A stretch of 25,231 nt of DNA from a virus: the IMG/VR virus record IMGVR_UViG_3300022200_001441, positions 1 to 25,231 of that record, one strand, 5' to 3'. Shown in pieces: positions 16,435-23,594 of the stretch. The number at the start of each line of letters is the position of its first letter. Position 1 is the first letter of the stretch. The notes beneath the pieces are model-generated. The model was not told the origin of the DNA. It made no database searches and saw nothing but the letters and a program-made list of their open reading frames with translations. The translations under genes were made by a program, and so were the position numbers.

Positions 16435-18434
16435 TGGCTACCTTTCAACCTGATCGACCAACTACAGACTTAGGTGCTGCTACCTTTGTACAACAAGGGG
16501 TTAAGGATGTGGGTAGGGAGTCCCTTGCTAATCTACTTGCCACTGCTGGTAAAGCAGCATGGGAATTTAAGGTGGCTGGTGATATTTCTCAGACTCAGGA
16601 GCAGGCAGCACAAGCCATTACTGAATTCACTAATCAAGCAACTAGTGCTAACGATGCAGTAATTAATGCACAGGCTCAGTTCATAGAGGCTAATGATGCT
16701 GTGCAGTGGGGGGCTAGTTCATATAGTCCCACTGCGGATGAGGTCAAAGCATTGGAAGATGCAAAGACTAATTTAGCTAGGGTAAAGACAGCAAGAGCAA
16801 ACAATGTCATTACCGAAACAGAGATGAGGGCTAGGGTATCTGACATTACTCGTAAGGGTATCTCTTTAATGCCGGGTAGGAGTCGAGAGTTCATTCAAGC
16901 TAGTAATGAAGCACTTGGCACCTACTCCGGTAACATTCAGTTGGAGGCAGAAAGACAAGCCGTTCTTATGAAGACTAGGCAGGATTCTCAAGTAGAGGTT
17001 GATAAGCAAACAGATAAAATTTATGGGATGGCCCTTACTGCGGGCATAAGTCCTGTTGATTCTCAAGGTAGAATAAGAGATAGGCAGCAAGTGATTGCCG
17101 AGTACTCCCCCTTAGCAGTAGACAACCAGTACATTGCACAGGTTACTGCTCAAGTACAGGGGAATGAGGTGTTTCAGCAGCAGGTACTGCAAGATCCTCG
17201 TATGCTTAATAAGTTATCTACTTCTAATTTAATGGATCTTAATGCTGCATACAAAAGTTTGGATACTATGGTAGATCCACAAACTAACCAGCCATTATCC
17301 ATAGAACAGAAGATAGTTCAGCTACAGACTTTCAAAGCACAAATGCAATCTAAATTTGCTGGTGAGTATGGTGGTGCCCAAGAGACAGCACAGTATAAGA
17401 ACATGGTTAGTATGATAGATAGTCAATACGCCCTATTAGAAAAGAATCTTATGGGGGGAACTAGTAAGGATTATTCCGTTAATCTTGTATCTACTGCTGC
17501 TAATGAGATTACTATGACAATTCAGAATAACCCTGTACTACGAGAGGCTATGATCTTGAAGCAAGTAGTGGGTGAGGGGCAGTTGTTAGAAGTCTTGCGG
17601 CAAACTGGAGCAGTAGATTTTGTGTCTGCTATATCCTCTGCTGTGAGGGGACTTCCATTACGAGCAACTGGTAGTAATACCCCAGAGGAGCAAGCACAAA
17701 CCTTTGCAGTTGGTTCTACTATTCATGCAATGGTACAAGAGTTGGCTGGAGGTGAGTGGGGTACTGATGATACTGATCAGGTAGTGCAAGCAACTACAGG
17801 ATACTTAAGTAACTGGCAAGCTGACACTGCCAAGAATAATAAAGTTCTGTTTACTATGTTAGCTGACCCAAACTTCTTGCCTTTGTCTGATAGGATTCCA
17901 GATGAGGCTAAGGATAATGTAGGTTCTGCTTTGGCTGATGTTGTCTTTGATACTATGATGAATCATGTTGGCCCTAGAGTTAATACTAATACTATGACAA
18001 TCACCACTAGTGGTAGTGGTACATCAATAACAGCGAAGTCAAATGCTACTAAAGAAGATAGAGCTACCATACAACAGTTGAATAGTTTAACACAACAAAT
18101 GCAAATGGCTGTTAAGGGGATACTCCATCTACAGGGAAGTGAGCAGTATGCTAGTGCCAATAAAGCTATAGGGGATATCATGCAAAGTGTTGCCCAGTCA
18201 GCTACTGTAAGTAATGCTGAAGCTGCTGCTACTCTTAAAGAAGAAAAGAAAATCTTTTGGGATTGGGTATGGAAGGATGGTACTGGCACATTAGAGCAGT
18301 ACAAAGCTAAACTAAAGGCTAGAGAGGCAACTGTTCCTAGTAACAAAACCCCAGAGGTGGGTTCTATAGAGCAAGGTTGGAAGTTCAACGGTGGTGATGC
18401 AGGAGATGCAGCTAACTGGACTAGGGTAGCATAA
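16434..18434 (+). CDS. internal virion protein (666 aa, gp15-like candidate)
   Basis: The product is a long, mostly helical, Gln/Ala/Thr-rich protein, fitting the second large core or ejection protein of podoviruses. It starts FQPDRPTTDLGAATFVQQGV. It ends with PEVGSIEQGWKFNGGDAGDA and NWTRV, a version of the short GxxxxGYxFxGGDPxxxxxW motif that recurs at the ends of phage virion proteins (recall). Its ATG overlaps the stop of the 1671-aa gene (TAATG), and its stop overlaps the next gene in the same way. No enzyme motif or signal peptide is visible. By context it should be packaged in the head and ejected. Confidence 0.68.
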   Translation: MATFQPDRPTTDLGAATFVQQGVKDVGRESLANLLATAGKAAWEFKVAGDISQTQEQAAQAITEFTNQATSANDAVINAQAQFIEANDAVQWGASSYSPTADEVKALEDAKTNLARVKTARANNVITETEMRARVSDITRKGISLMPGRSREFIQASNEALGTYSGNIQLEAERQAVLMKTRQDSQVEVDKQTDKIYGMALTAGISPVDSQGRIRDRQQVIAEYSPLAVDNQYIAQVTAQVQGNEVFQQQVLQDPRMLNKLSTSNLMDLNAAYKSLDTMVDPQTNQPLSIEQKIVQLQTFKAQMQSKFAGEYGGAQETAQYKNMVSMIDSQYALLEKNLMGGTSKDYSVNLVSTAANEITMTIQNNPVLREAMILKQVVGEGQLLEVLRQTGAVDFVSAISSAVRGLPLRATGSNTPEEQAQTFAVGSTIHAMVQELAGGEWGTDDTDQVVQATTGYLSNWQADTAKNNKVLFTMLADPNFLPLSDRIPDEAKDNVGSALADVVFDTMMNHVGPRVNTNTMTITTSGSGTSITAKSNATKEDRATIQQLNSLTQQMQMAVKGILHLQGSEQYASANKAIGDIMQSVAQSATVSNAEAAATLKEEKKIFWDWVWKDGTGTLEQYKAKLKAREATVPSNKTPEVGSIEQGWKFNGGDAGDAANWTRVA

Positions 18435-19075
18435 TGGCAGAGCCTTGGTTGAAGTATGCTCCTACTGATGGGCCTTGGACTACATATGCTAAGGCTGCTG
18501 GAACTGCTGCACAGGCCGTGGCAGAAGAAGCTGTTGATTTTATTCCCATTATTGGAGATGTTAAGGGTGCTATCGAAACTAAAGAAGCCTTTGATAAAGG
18601 AGATAAACTAGGGGTAGCTTTGGGTGCTGCTAGTATGTTTCCTATTATTGGAGATATTCTAAGTAAGGGAGGTAAAGCTATTAGAAAGGGGGGTTTGCCG
18701 GGATTTAAATTAGAAACTACTACTCCTAATTTTGATGCGGCATTAAAAGATCCTGAATATTTTCGCACAGCTAAAAAAGTTGAAGTGCGAATGGTGGAAA
18801 TGTCTCCATCGGAATACATTAGGGCAGCAGCAGAGGGATTTACCAAGGAGGGTTATCCTACGGGGCCAATTGCCCTTAGAGAATCTAGAAATCCTAAGTT
18901 AGTGGGGCAATATGCAAAAGATATGGAGGCTGGCGACAAGTTCCCTGCCCTGTATCTTGACTATTCTAAGGGTGGGTTTGGACAGGAAGGTCTTCATCGT
19001 GCAATGGCAGCAGAAAGTTTGGGTTATGAGACTGTCCCTGTAGCAATACGAACAGATGTTGGAGTTTCAAAATGA
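18434..19075 (+). CDS. putative ejected protein with ParB-like C-terminal domain
   Basis: The 213 residues show three parts. First is an N-terminal EPWLKYAPTDGPWTTYA, a motif typical of podovirus internal virion proteins. Second is a Gly/Ala-rich, partly hydrophobic segment with a doubled motif, DFIPIIGDVKGAIE (about 35-48) and MFPIIGDILSKGGKAI (about 68-83), which resembles pre-toxin or membrane-associated segments. Third is a C-terminal domain (about 115-205): VEMSPSEYIRAA, VGQYAKDMEAGDKFPALYLD, QEGLHRAMAAESLGYETVPV. The G-Q-E-G-x-H-R-A...VPV pattern is that of the ParB/Srx-like nuclease or NTPase fold found in phage and mobile-element effectors. Together they suggest an effector delivered with the DNA, but a structural role cannot be excluded. 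It overlaps the endolysin gene by four bases. Confidence 0.55.
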   Translation: MAEPWLKYAPTDGPWTTYAKAAGTAAQAVAEEAVDFIPIIGDVKGAIETKEAFDKGDKLGVALGAASMFPIIGDILSKGGKAIRKGGLPGFKLETTTPNFDAALKDPEYFRTAKKVEVRMVEMSPSEYIRAAAEGFTKEGYPTGPIALRESRNPKLVGQYAKDMEAGDKFPALYLDYSKGGFGQEGLHRAMAAESLGYETVPVAIRTDVGVSK

Positions 19076-19419
19076 AGTACTTTAAGAGAGAAGAGTTTGT
19101 CTGCCCTTGTTGTGGGGTAGAGGATATGCAGGAAACATTCTTAAACATGCTAGACATAGCAAGAGGAGAGGCAGGTGTTTCATTTACAATTAATTCTGGC
19201 TATAGGTGTAAGTCTCATAATGCAGAGGTCGGAGGGGCTACTCATAGTGCACACACTACCGGATATGGAGTTGACATTTCTTGTACCAGTACAGCAAACA
19301 GATTCAAGATTGTCAATAGCTTACTAGCTAGGGGATTTAATAGGATTGGTATTGCTAACTCATTCATTCATGTTGATTGTGATCCCAGTCTACCATGCAA
19401 AGTAATATGGGTGTACTAA
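19072..19419 (+). CDS. endolysin, peptidase M15 family (L-Ala-D-Glu or D-Ala-D-Ala type peptidase)
   Basis: This 115-aa protein is a compact zinc peptidase that cuts peptidoglycan peptides at lysis. It begins YFKREEFVCPCCGVEDMQ, the usual N-terminal Cys-containing motif of the M15A subfamily. It continues with FTINSGYRCKSHNAEVGG, then SAHTTGYGVDI, where His61 and Asp68 are zinc ligands, and FIHVDCD, with His100 as the third ligand and Asp102 beside it. All expected catalytic positions are present. There is no signal peptide or membrane anchor, so release depends on the holin encoded next. The ATG overlaps the preceding stop by four bases. Confidence 0.9.
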   Translation: MKYFKREEFVCPCCGVEDMQETFLNMLDIARGEAGVSFTINSGYRCKSHNAEVGGATHSAHTTGYGVDISCTSTANRFKIVNSLLARGFNRIGIANSFIHVDCDPSLPCKVIWVY

Positions 19420-19420
19420 G

Positions 19421-19813
19421 ATGAGTGTATTAAATCTATTGATAGGCCCAGTCACAAGCCTACTGGATAAGTTCATTGAGGATAAGGATCAGAAGAGTGC
19501 TTTGGCGCATGAAATTGCAACAATGTCAGAGAAGTACGTGCAAGAAAGTGCGTTGGCTCAGATAGCAGTGAATAAGGTAGAGGCTGCTAGTCCTTCTTTA
19601 TTTACATCTGGCTGGCGACCTGCTACAGGGTGGGTATGCGTACTAGGTATGGCAGGTAACTTTCTTGTTATACCCTTTGCAAACTTTGTAATGGCTTTAA
19701 CAATGGAGATTCCTGTCACAGTACCTTTAATACCTTTAGATACAATGTTACCTGTGTTACTGGGTATGCTTGGTCTTGGTGGACTGAGGACTTTTGAGAA
19801 GACGAGGAAGTAA
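19421..19813 (+). CDS. holin (3TM, GTA-type family)
   Basis: The 130-aa product has an amphipathic N-terminal half (LIGPVTSLLDKFIEDKDQKS) followed by FTSGWRPATGWVCVLGMAGN, a transmembrane segment, and LDTMLPVLLGMLGLGGLRTF near the end. The SGWRP-GW...LLGLGGLRTFEK pattern is that of the 3TM holin family first named from gene transfer agents. It would form the inner membrane holes that release the M15 endolysin. The gene starts two bases after the endolysin stop (TAAGATG) without an obvious ribosome binding site, so it is probably translated by coupling. It ends in a basic tail, as expected for a cytoplasmic C-terminus. Confidence 0.82.
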   Translation: MSVLNLLIGPVTSLLDKFIEDKDQKSALAHEIATMSEKYVQESALAQIAVNKVEAASPSLFTSGWRPATGWVCVLGMAGNFLVIPFANFVMALTMEIPVTVPLIPLDTMLPVLLGMLGLGGLRTFEKTRK

Positions 19814-19814
19814 G

Positions 19815-19967
19815 ATGACGGCACTAGAGTTTATTAACACTGCATGGCCTGTTGCTGTAGGGTTTATTACTCTGGTGATTGTGCTGGCTAAGATGCACAA
19901 TGACATTGATACTTTAAAGGAGAAGGTTAAGGTAATGTTTGAACTATGGAATAAGAGGGGGGATTAA
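19815..19967 (+). CDS. small membrane protein of the lysis cassette (50 aa)
   Basis: The gene starts one base after the holin stop and has GAGG at a suitable distance within the holin 3' end. The product has one transmembrane segment (about residues 12-27, PVAVGFITLVIVLAKM) followed by a charged helix with heptad spacing (HNDIDTLKEKVKVMFELW). This topology, N-out and C-in or the reverse, would suit a small holin partner, an antiholin or a spanin-like component. It is shorter than known inner-membrane spanins, and no lipobox-containing partner ORF was seen. Its stop codon lies in the loop of the terminator hairpin at 19955-19974. Confidence 0.65.
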   Translation: MTALEFINTAWPVAVGFITLVIVLAKMHNDIDTLKEKVKVMFELWNKRGD

Positions 19968-19974
19968 CCCCCTC
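19955..19974. terminator. hairpin terminator between convergent gene blocks
   Basis: GAGGGGG pairs with CCCCCTC around a 6-base loop (GATTAA). It lies exactly between the last + strand stop (19967, in the loop) and the first - strand stop (19980). The T-tracts on both sides are short (ATTT on the + side, CTTATT on the - side), so termination may be partial. Its position fits a bidirectional terminator. Confidence 0.65.
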
Positions 19975-19979
19975 ATTTC

Positions 19980-20183
19980 CTATGCTGCGATAGTATTATC
20001 TGCCATAGTGATTGCCCAGTACTGTTCAAACATCTCCTTCATATAGGCAGGGATACGGATACGTTCTTGCACTCCCTTGCTATCTTCCAGTGTCATAGTG
20101 TACTCATTACCATGGTTCCATGAGTATGCAATGATGTTCTTGCCTTTGAATACCTGCATACTGTGCTCTACTCGTAATCCCAT
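19980..20183 (-). CDS. hypothetical protein (67 aa), last gene of the - strand block
   Basis: I do not recognise a family. The product has two beta stretches (QVFKGKNIIAYSWNHGN and YTMTLEDS), a basic strand (RIRIPAYMKEMFEQYW) and no membrane segment. The ATG at 20183 is preceded by GGAG at good spacing within the end of the helix-turn-helix gene, which it overlaps by 16 bases. A second Met at codon 9 is possible. Because it is last before the hairpin at 19955-19974, it is probably co-transcribed with nrdJ and the helix-turn-helix gene. Confidence 0.55.
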   Translation of the reverse strand: MGLRVEHSMQVFKGKNIIAYSWNHGNEYTMTLEDSKGVQERIRIPAYMKEMFEQYWAITMADNTIAA

Positions 20184-20491
20184 TCTTCATTCTCCATTCT
20201 AAGATTGATTTCTTCTTGTACCATGAGTAGGTCTAAAGGATCACCTGTTCTAGCTTGATCACTTGACAACAACTCCTCCCCATTCAAGTAACAACCACTA
20301 CCAACATCCCTAAAGAATGCTTCATACCTATCTGCTCTTTGTCTCTGTCTTTTACCTCCTTTGTTATTAAGAACAGAGTGTACCGTTGTCCTAGATAGAT
20401 CCAAAGACTCAGCAATCCATGATATAGACTTACCATCACGATGTAAAGCCTTGATGACAGACTGCTGAATGTGGTTCACATCATTACTCAC
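20168..20491 (-). CDS. small helix-turn-helix DNA-binding protein (107 aa)
   Basis: Residues about 9-45 form a homeodomain-like or resolvase-type helix-turn-helix: SVIKALHRDGKSISWIAESL, then DLSRTTVHSVLNNKGG, followed by a basic stretch (KRQRQRADRY). The C-terminal half is acidic (EEINLRMENEEWDYE) and could contact a partner or oligomerise. It starts with GTG, overlapping the end of nrdJ by 8 bases, with no clear ribosome binding site, so translation is probably coupled; a GTG at codon 5 is an alternative. There is no catalytic domain, so it is more likely a regulator than a recombinase. A role in switching expression is inference. Confidence 0.65.
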   Translation of the reverse strand: MSNDVNHIQQSVIKALHRDGKSISWIAESLDLSRTTVHSVLNNKGGKRQRQRADRYEAFFRDVGSGCYLNGEELLSSDQARTGDPLDLLMVQEEINLRMENEEWDYE

Positions 20492-22175
20492 AACTTTTAA
20501 TGCCTGTGTCTACATCTATGTAGCAGGCTTGTGGTTCATCAGTAGTAGTTCGTTCAACTAAGATACCAAACCTTTTGCCTGATGGATTAAAGGTCGTGAC
20601 ACCCTTACAACCAAGCTCCCATGCCTTAGTATAGATAGCCTTGAACTTATCCCAAGGTAGGGTAGGATCTACGTTGATCGTCTTCGATACAGCAGAGTCT
20701 ACATACTTAGAAGATAGAGCCAACACAGCAAGGTGCTCATCCTCTGTACATTGCATAGCTGTCTTACCTTTAGTTCCGTACTCACGGTAAGCATAGTCAC
20801 TCACTGTCTCTACTATAGGGCCATTGAAAGTTTGTATGGTACGGTCATACTCATGGCTAAACACTGGCTCAATGCCAGAGGATACATTGTCAGCAGTTAG
20901 ACTGATAGTTCCTGTAGGTGCTATGCTAAGTAGGTGACTGTTCCTAATGCCATGCTTCTTGATTAGCTTTTGTACTGAGTTCGGGAGGGTCTGGATAAAC
21001 TCTCCTTTAAGGTAGTACTTAGCATCGTAAAGAGGGAAGACACCCTTCTCACTAGCAAGTAAAGCACTAGCCTTGTAAGTCTCATCTCTAAACACTCTCA
21101 GGACTTCCTCAAGCCACTCTAAGAAGGCTGCTGAACCATACTCGTACCCTAGTATCTCCCCTGCATTGGCTACCCCTGTAAGCCCTAAGCCCATCCTACG
21201 TTTGTTGTAAGATTCTTTCTCTTGTTCTACTAATGGGAAAACTGTGTTGTCATGGATGTTATCCATAGCCCTTGTCACTATGGGGATGTCTTGTTTAAAC
21301 TGCTCGAAGTCAAAGCCTACGTCCGTAGTTACGTACTTAACTAAGTTGTAACTACCCAACAGGCAAGCACCGTATGGTGGTAGTGGCTGTTCTCCACAAG
21401 GATTAGTAGCCGCAATCTCCTCACAATAGTACAGGTTATTCATCTCATTAATACGGTCAATGAACAGTACACCCGGCTCTGCCCATTCCCATGTAGATCG
21501 CATGATCTCTTCCCATAGGTTAGCTGCATTTACAGTCTTGTATACCCTACCCTCAAAGGTAAGGTTGAAGGATTTGTTCTTAGTAACACACTCCATGAAC
21601 TCATCAGTCACACCAATAGAGATGTTGAAGGCAGTGAGTTGATCACTGTTCTGCTTGGCTCTAAGGAACTCTTCAATGTCTGGATGGTCTACCCTAAGCA
21701 CACCCATCTGAGCACCCCTACGATGACCTGCACTAGCTATAGTCTTACATATAGCATCATAGATCTGCATGAATGATACTGGGCCAGAGCTACGACTACC
21801 AAGAGATACAATGTTATCTCCCTTAGGTCGTAGGTTACTGAAGTCATACCCTATACCACCACCTAAGCGCATAGTCTCCGCAGCTTCTGTAGCTGTCTGC
21901 ATAATAGACTTCATTGAATCCTCTACTGTGCCACTGACAAAACAGTTGAAAGCAGTAAGAGTACGAGGGGCACCAATGGCAGCTTGTGTCCTACCACCAC
22001 CCATAAATCTTTGATTCAGTAGTATGCTACGTAAAGCAAGGAAGTGTTCATGGTTGTCCTTGAGAGTAGAGGCAAACCTTGTCTGTGCTTCATAGAAAGA
22101 CTCACCTTCAAGTCTATACTTCTCTGCATGTTTCTCTTCACTAAGTCTCAGTGTTGGCCCATATTGTTTATTCAT
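20484..22175 (-). CDS. nrdJ: ribonucleoside-triphosphate/diphosphate reductase, adenosylcobalamin-dependent (class II)
   Basis: This 563-aa enzyme reduces ribonucleotides to deoxyribonucleotides using a radical made from vitamin B12. Visible residues are the redox Cys78 (TAFNCFVSG) and the active-site loop ATNPCGEQPL with Asn258, the thiyl-radical Cys260 and Glu262. The partner Cys271 is in GACLLGSYNL, and the phosphate-binding loop SIAPTGTISLTADN lies at about 417-430. The C-terminal tail has two Cys (551 and 562, CYIDVDTGIKSCE) that may shuttle electrons from thioredoxin or glutaredoxin. There is no ATP cone and no class I radical subunit nearby. The length fits short phage NrdJ proteins. 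AGGAG lies 8 bases before the ATG. Activity would depend on host cobalamin. Confidence 0.95.
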   Translation of the reverse strand: MNKQYGPTLRLSEEKHAEKYRLEGESFYEAQTRFASTLKDNHEHFLALRSILLNQRFMGGGRTQAAIGAPRTLTAFNCFVSGTVEDSMKSIMQTATEAAETMRLGGGIGYDFSNLRPKGDNIVSLGSRSSGPVSFMQIYDAICKTIASAGHRRGAQMGVLRVDHPDIEEFLRAKQNSDQLTAFNISIGVTDEFMECVTKNKSFNLTFEGRVYKTVNAANLWEEIMRSTWEWAEPGVLFIDRINEMNNLYYCEEIAATNPCGEQPLPPYGACLLGSYNLVKYVTTDVGFDFEQFKQDIPIVTRAMDNIHDNTVFPLVEQEKESYNKRRMGLGLTGVANAGEILGYEYGSAAFLEWLEEVLRVFRDETYKASALLASEKGVFPLYDAKYYLKGEFIQTLPNSVQKLIKKHGIRNSHLLSIAPTGTISLTADNVSSGIEPVFSHEYDRTIQTFNGPIVETVSDYAYREYGTKGKTAMQCTEDEHLAVLALSSKYVDSAVSKTINVDPTLPWDKFKAIYTKAWELGCKGVTTFNPSGKRFGILVERTTTDEPQACYIDVDTGIKSCE

Positions 22176-22395
22176 GTATGTTGCTCCTGTTTTTGTCAGA
22201 TATAAATTCCCAATTCTTTACTACCTTACCTGTATAGTATTGATATACTCTACTGAGAGCGGCTAAGTCCTGCTTCACATCGTCAGGGTAATCTTGGTAA
22301 CCGTGCATACTACATAAGTTCTTAATTGATTCATGTAGTGAATCACTTACTAACTTATCTATTTGATCAGGCTCCATTGAGAAGGTTATTAGCAT
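22168..22395 (-). CDS. small helical protein of unknown function (75 aa)
   Basis: The product reads as two helices around an acidic loop: DQIDKLVSDSLHESIKNLC and DDVKQDLAALSRVYQYYTG. Small phage proteins with the pattern IDxLVxxxL...ALxxVxxYY are common in early regions and have no assigned function (recall). The 63-aa protein at 24777-24968 shows the same pattern and may be a paralogue. The ATG overlaps the DUF3310 stop (TAATG), with GGAGAG upstream, and the stop overlaps the nrdJ start by 8 bases. Confidence 0.6.
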   Translation of the reverse strand: MLITFSMEPDQIDKLVSDSLHESIKNLCSMHGYQDYPDDVKQDLAALSRVYQYYTGKVVKNWEFISDKNRSNIHE

Positions 22396-22703
22396 TATAA
22401 ACTCTCCATCAAAAGGTCAATGTAATGTTTTGCTTTCTCTAGGTCAGCCTTACCACCCTTTGAATTGTACCTACAGATGTACTTAATGACGTTACCGGCA
22501 CAGAAGCCTATGTCGTTAGCCTGTATAAACTCTACAGGCTGTATCTTCATGTCCTTGTAGTGGCTACCCCCCACTTGTACACCAAGTGCCCTTGCTTTTT
22601 CATGCTCTTCAAAGGTCAACTCTGTCTGTTTATACATTGCTCTATGAGCGTAATCCCACTCAGAAGGTGTTACATTATCTAAAGATTTTTTCATTTTATC
22701 CAT
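22395..22703 (-). CDS. DUF3310 protein (putative nucleotide kinase-associated)
   Basis: Residues about 42-101 match the DUF3310 pattern: VQVGGSHYKDMKIQPVEFIQ, then NDIGFCAGNVIKYICRY, then KGGKADLEKAKHYIDLL. This small family is widespread in phages and is often labelled nucleotide kinase or SaV-like without biochemical proof. It lies among nucleotide and DNA metabolism genes, which agrees with a supporting role there. Two starts are possible: Met1 at 22703, where GAGGG lies only two bases upstream, or Met4 at 22694, which makes an ATGA overlap with the preceding gene. I kept the longer form. The stop overlaps the next ATG (TAATG). Confidence 0.8.
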   Translation of the reverse strand: MDKMKKSLDNVTPSEWDYAHRAMYKQTELTFEEHEKARALGVQVGGSHYKDMKIQPVEFIQANDIGFCAGNVIKYICRYNSKGGKADLEKAKHYIDLLMESL

Positions 22704-23386
22704 CGCCCTCTTTTGTTGAGTACCATAGGTACAAGTATTGGTGTGCCTCCAAGTGAATCAAACTTGTATATGTCTACCCATGTCCATGAATCTTTTAATC
22801 CATACAGGGCGTTGTAATCATTCAACATTGCAGGAGGTAAGCCTGCTGTCATTAACTTTCTAGCTGGAATGTTATCATGATTGCCTTTAGAAATTACCAT
22901 AGTGGGGAACATCTCTTGAAGCAATGCACAATCCCTCTTTGCATGGTAGTACTCAGTCTCTGCATCTAAAGCATCAGGCTCTGACTCGTGATAAGAACCC
23001 CTGTGATGGTCTATAATATCCCCTACGTTGAGTATTGTATCACACTTATACAACCTTTTGGTAGCGTATAAGAAGTCTAGTGCATCCTTGTGTTGATATG
23101 GTAAGTGCATATCAGATATAACTAGAATGTTCTTAATATCATTTCTAATTACACCACATCCTAACACTGGCCGCTTCAGTACATTACGAATAGCGTACCT
23201 AGCAGCCACTGAATTAGGATCAAGTAAGCATCCCACTGACATAGCCCACCTAAGTTGGTGCATGTCTGCATAATAACTAATCTCAAATACGCTGTGATGA
23301 TGCCCCTGTATAGAGTTGTGTGAGTACTTAGCTGCATTGTTCCTAGTGTTAGAACTTACACTATGAGTCATGAGAGTATCAATCAT
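22691..23386 (-). CDS. calcineurin-like metallophosphoesterase with circularly permuted motif order
   Basis: The 231-aa product has all the metal-binding motifs of calcineurin-like phosphoesterases, but in an unusual order. Residues about 6-80 carry the part that normally ends the domain: MTHS (His8), NSIQGHHHSVFEI (GHxH at 28-31), then WAMSVGCLLDPNSVAA and RPVLGCGVI. Residues about 86-209 carry the part that normally begins it: NILVISDMHLPYQ (DxH at 92-94), LNVGDIIDHH (122-128), SKGNHDNIPARK (168-177), DSWTWVDIYKF. The last residues, TPILVPMVLNKRGRW, are again what I would expect at the usual C-terminus. All ligand positions are kept, so an active phosphatase or nuclease is plausible. The substrate is unknown. 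The start has GGGAG upstream; both ends overlap their neighbours. An assembly error is the main alternative. Confidence 0.82.
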   Translation of the reverse strand: MIDTLMTHSVSSNTRNNAAKYSHNSIQGHHHSVFEISYYADMHQLRWAMSVGCLLDPNSVAARYAIRNVLKRPVLGCGVIRNDIKNILVISDMHLPYQHKDALDFLYATKRLYKCDTILNVGDIIDHHRGSYHESEPDALDAETEYYHAKRDCALLQEMFPTMVISKGNHDNIPARKLMTAGLPPAMLNDYNALYGLKDSWTWVDIYKFDSLGGTPILVPMVLNKRGRWIK

Positions 23387-23594
23387 CTTCTACTTCTCCC
23401 ATTGATAACAGCATTCGTTTTGACTGTTCTAATAACCAAAGAACATCAGCAGGGTTTAGTGTGGATGTACCATCAAGAATTAACTGTTCTTGTTCCTTAC
23501 TCCAACCTAGTACAATAAGAGATTCATATTCTCCTTTACATCTTTCCAGAACTACATCTGGATCTTTGTCTTTGTGTAGTTGTATTACTGTCAT
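23379..23594 (-). CDS. hypothetical protein (71 aa)
   Basis: The product starts MTVIQLHKDKDPDVVLERCK and continues YESLIVLGWSKEQEQLILDG, then LNPADVLWLLEQSKRMLL. Small phage proteins with a DPDxxLxxCKGxYxxxxVxGW pattern are frequent in early regions without known function (recall). I prefer the ATG at 23594: it makes an ATGA overlap with the endonuclease I stop and has GGAG six bases upstream. A GTG four codons earlier would use that same GGAG as coding sequence. The stop overlaps the metallophosphoesterase start by eight bases. Confidence 0.65.
   Translation of the reverse strand: MTVIQLHKDKDPDVVLERCKGEYESLIVLGWSKEQEQLILDGTSTLNPADVLWLLEQSKRMLLSMGEVEDD

Noticed and set aside
22691-23386. Reading the metallophosphoesterase as simply truncated because GHxH is missing after GNHD
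   Set aside because: The missing motif and its flanking conserved residues are present at the N-terminus of the same frame, so permutation explains it better than truncation.
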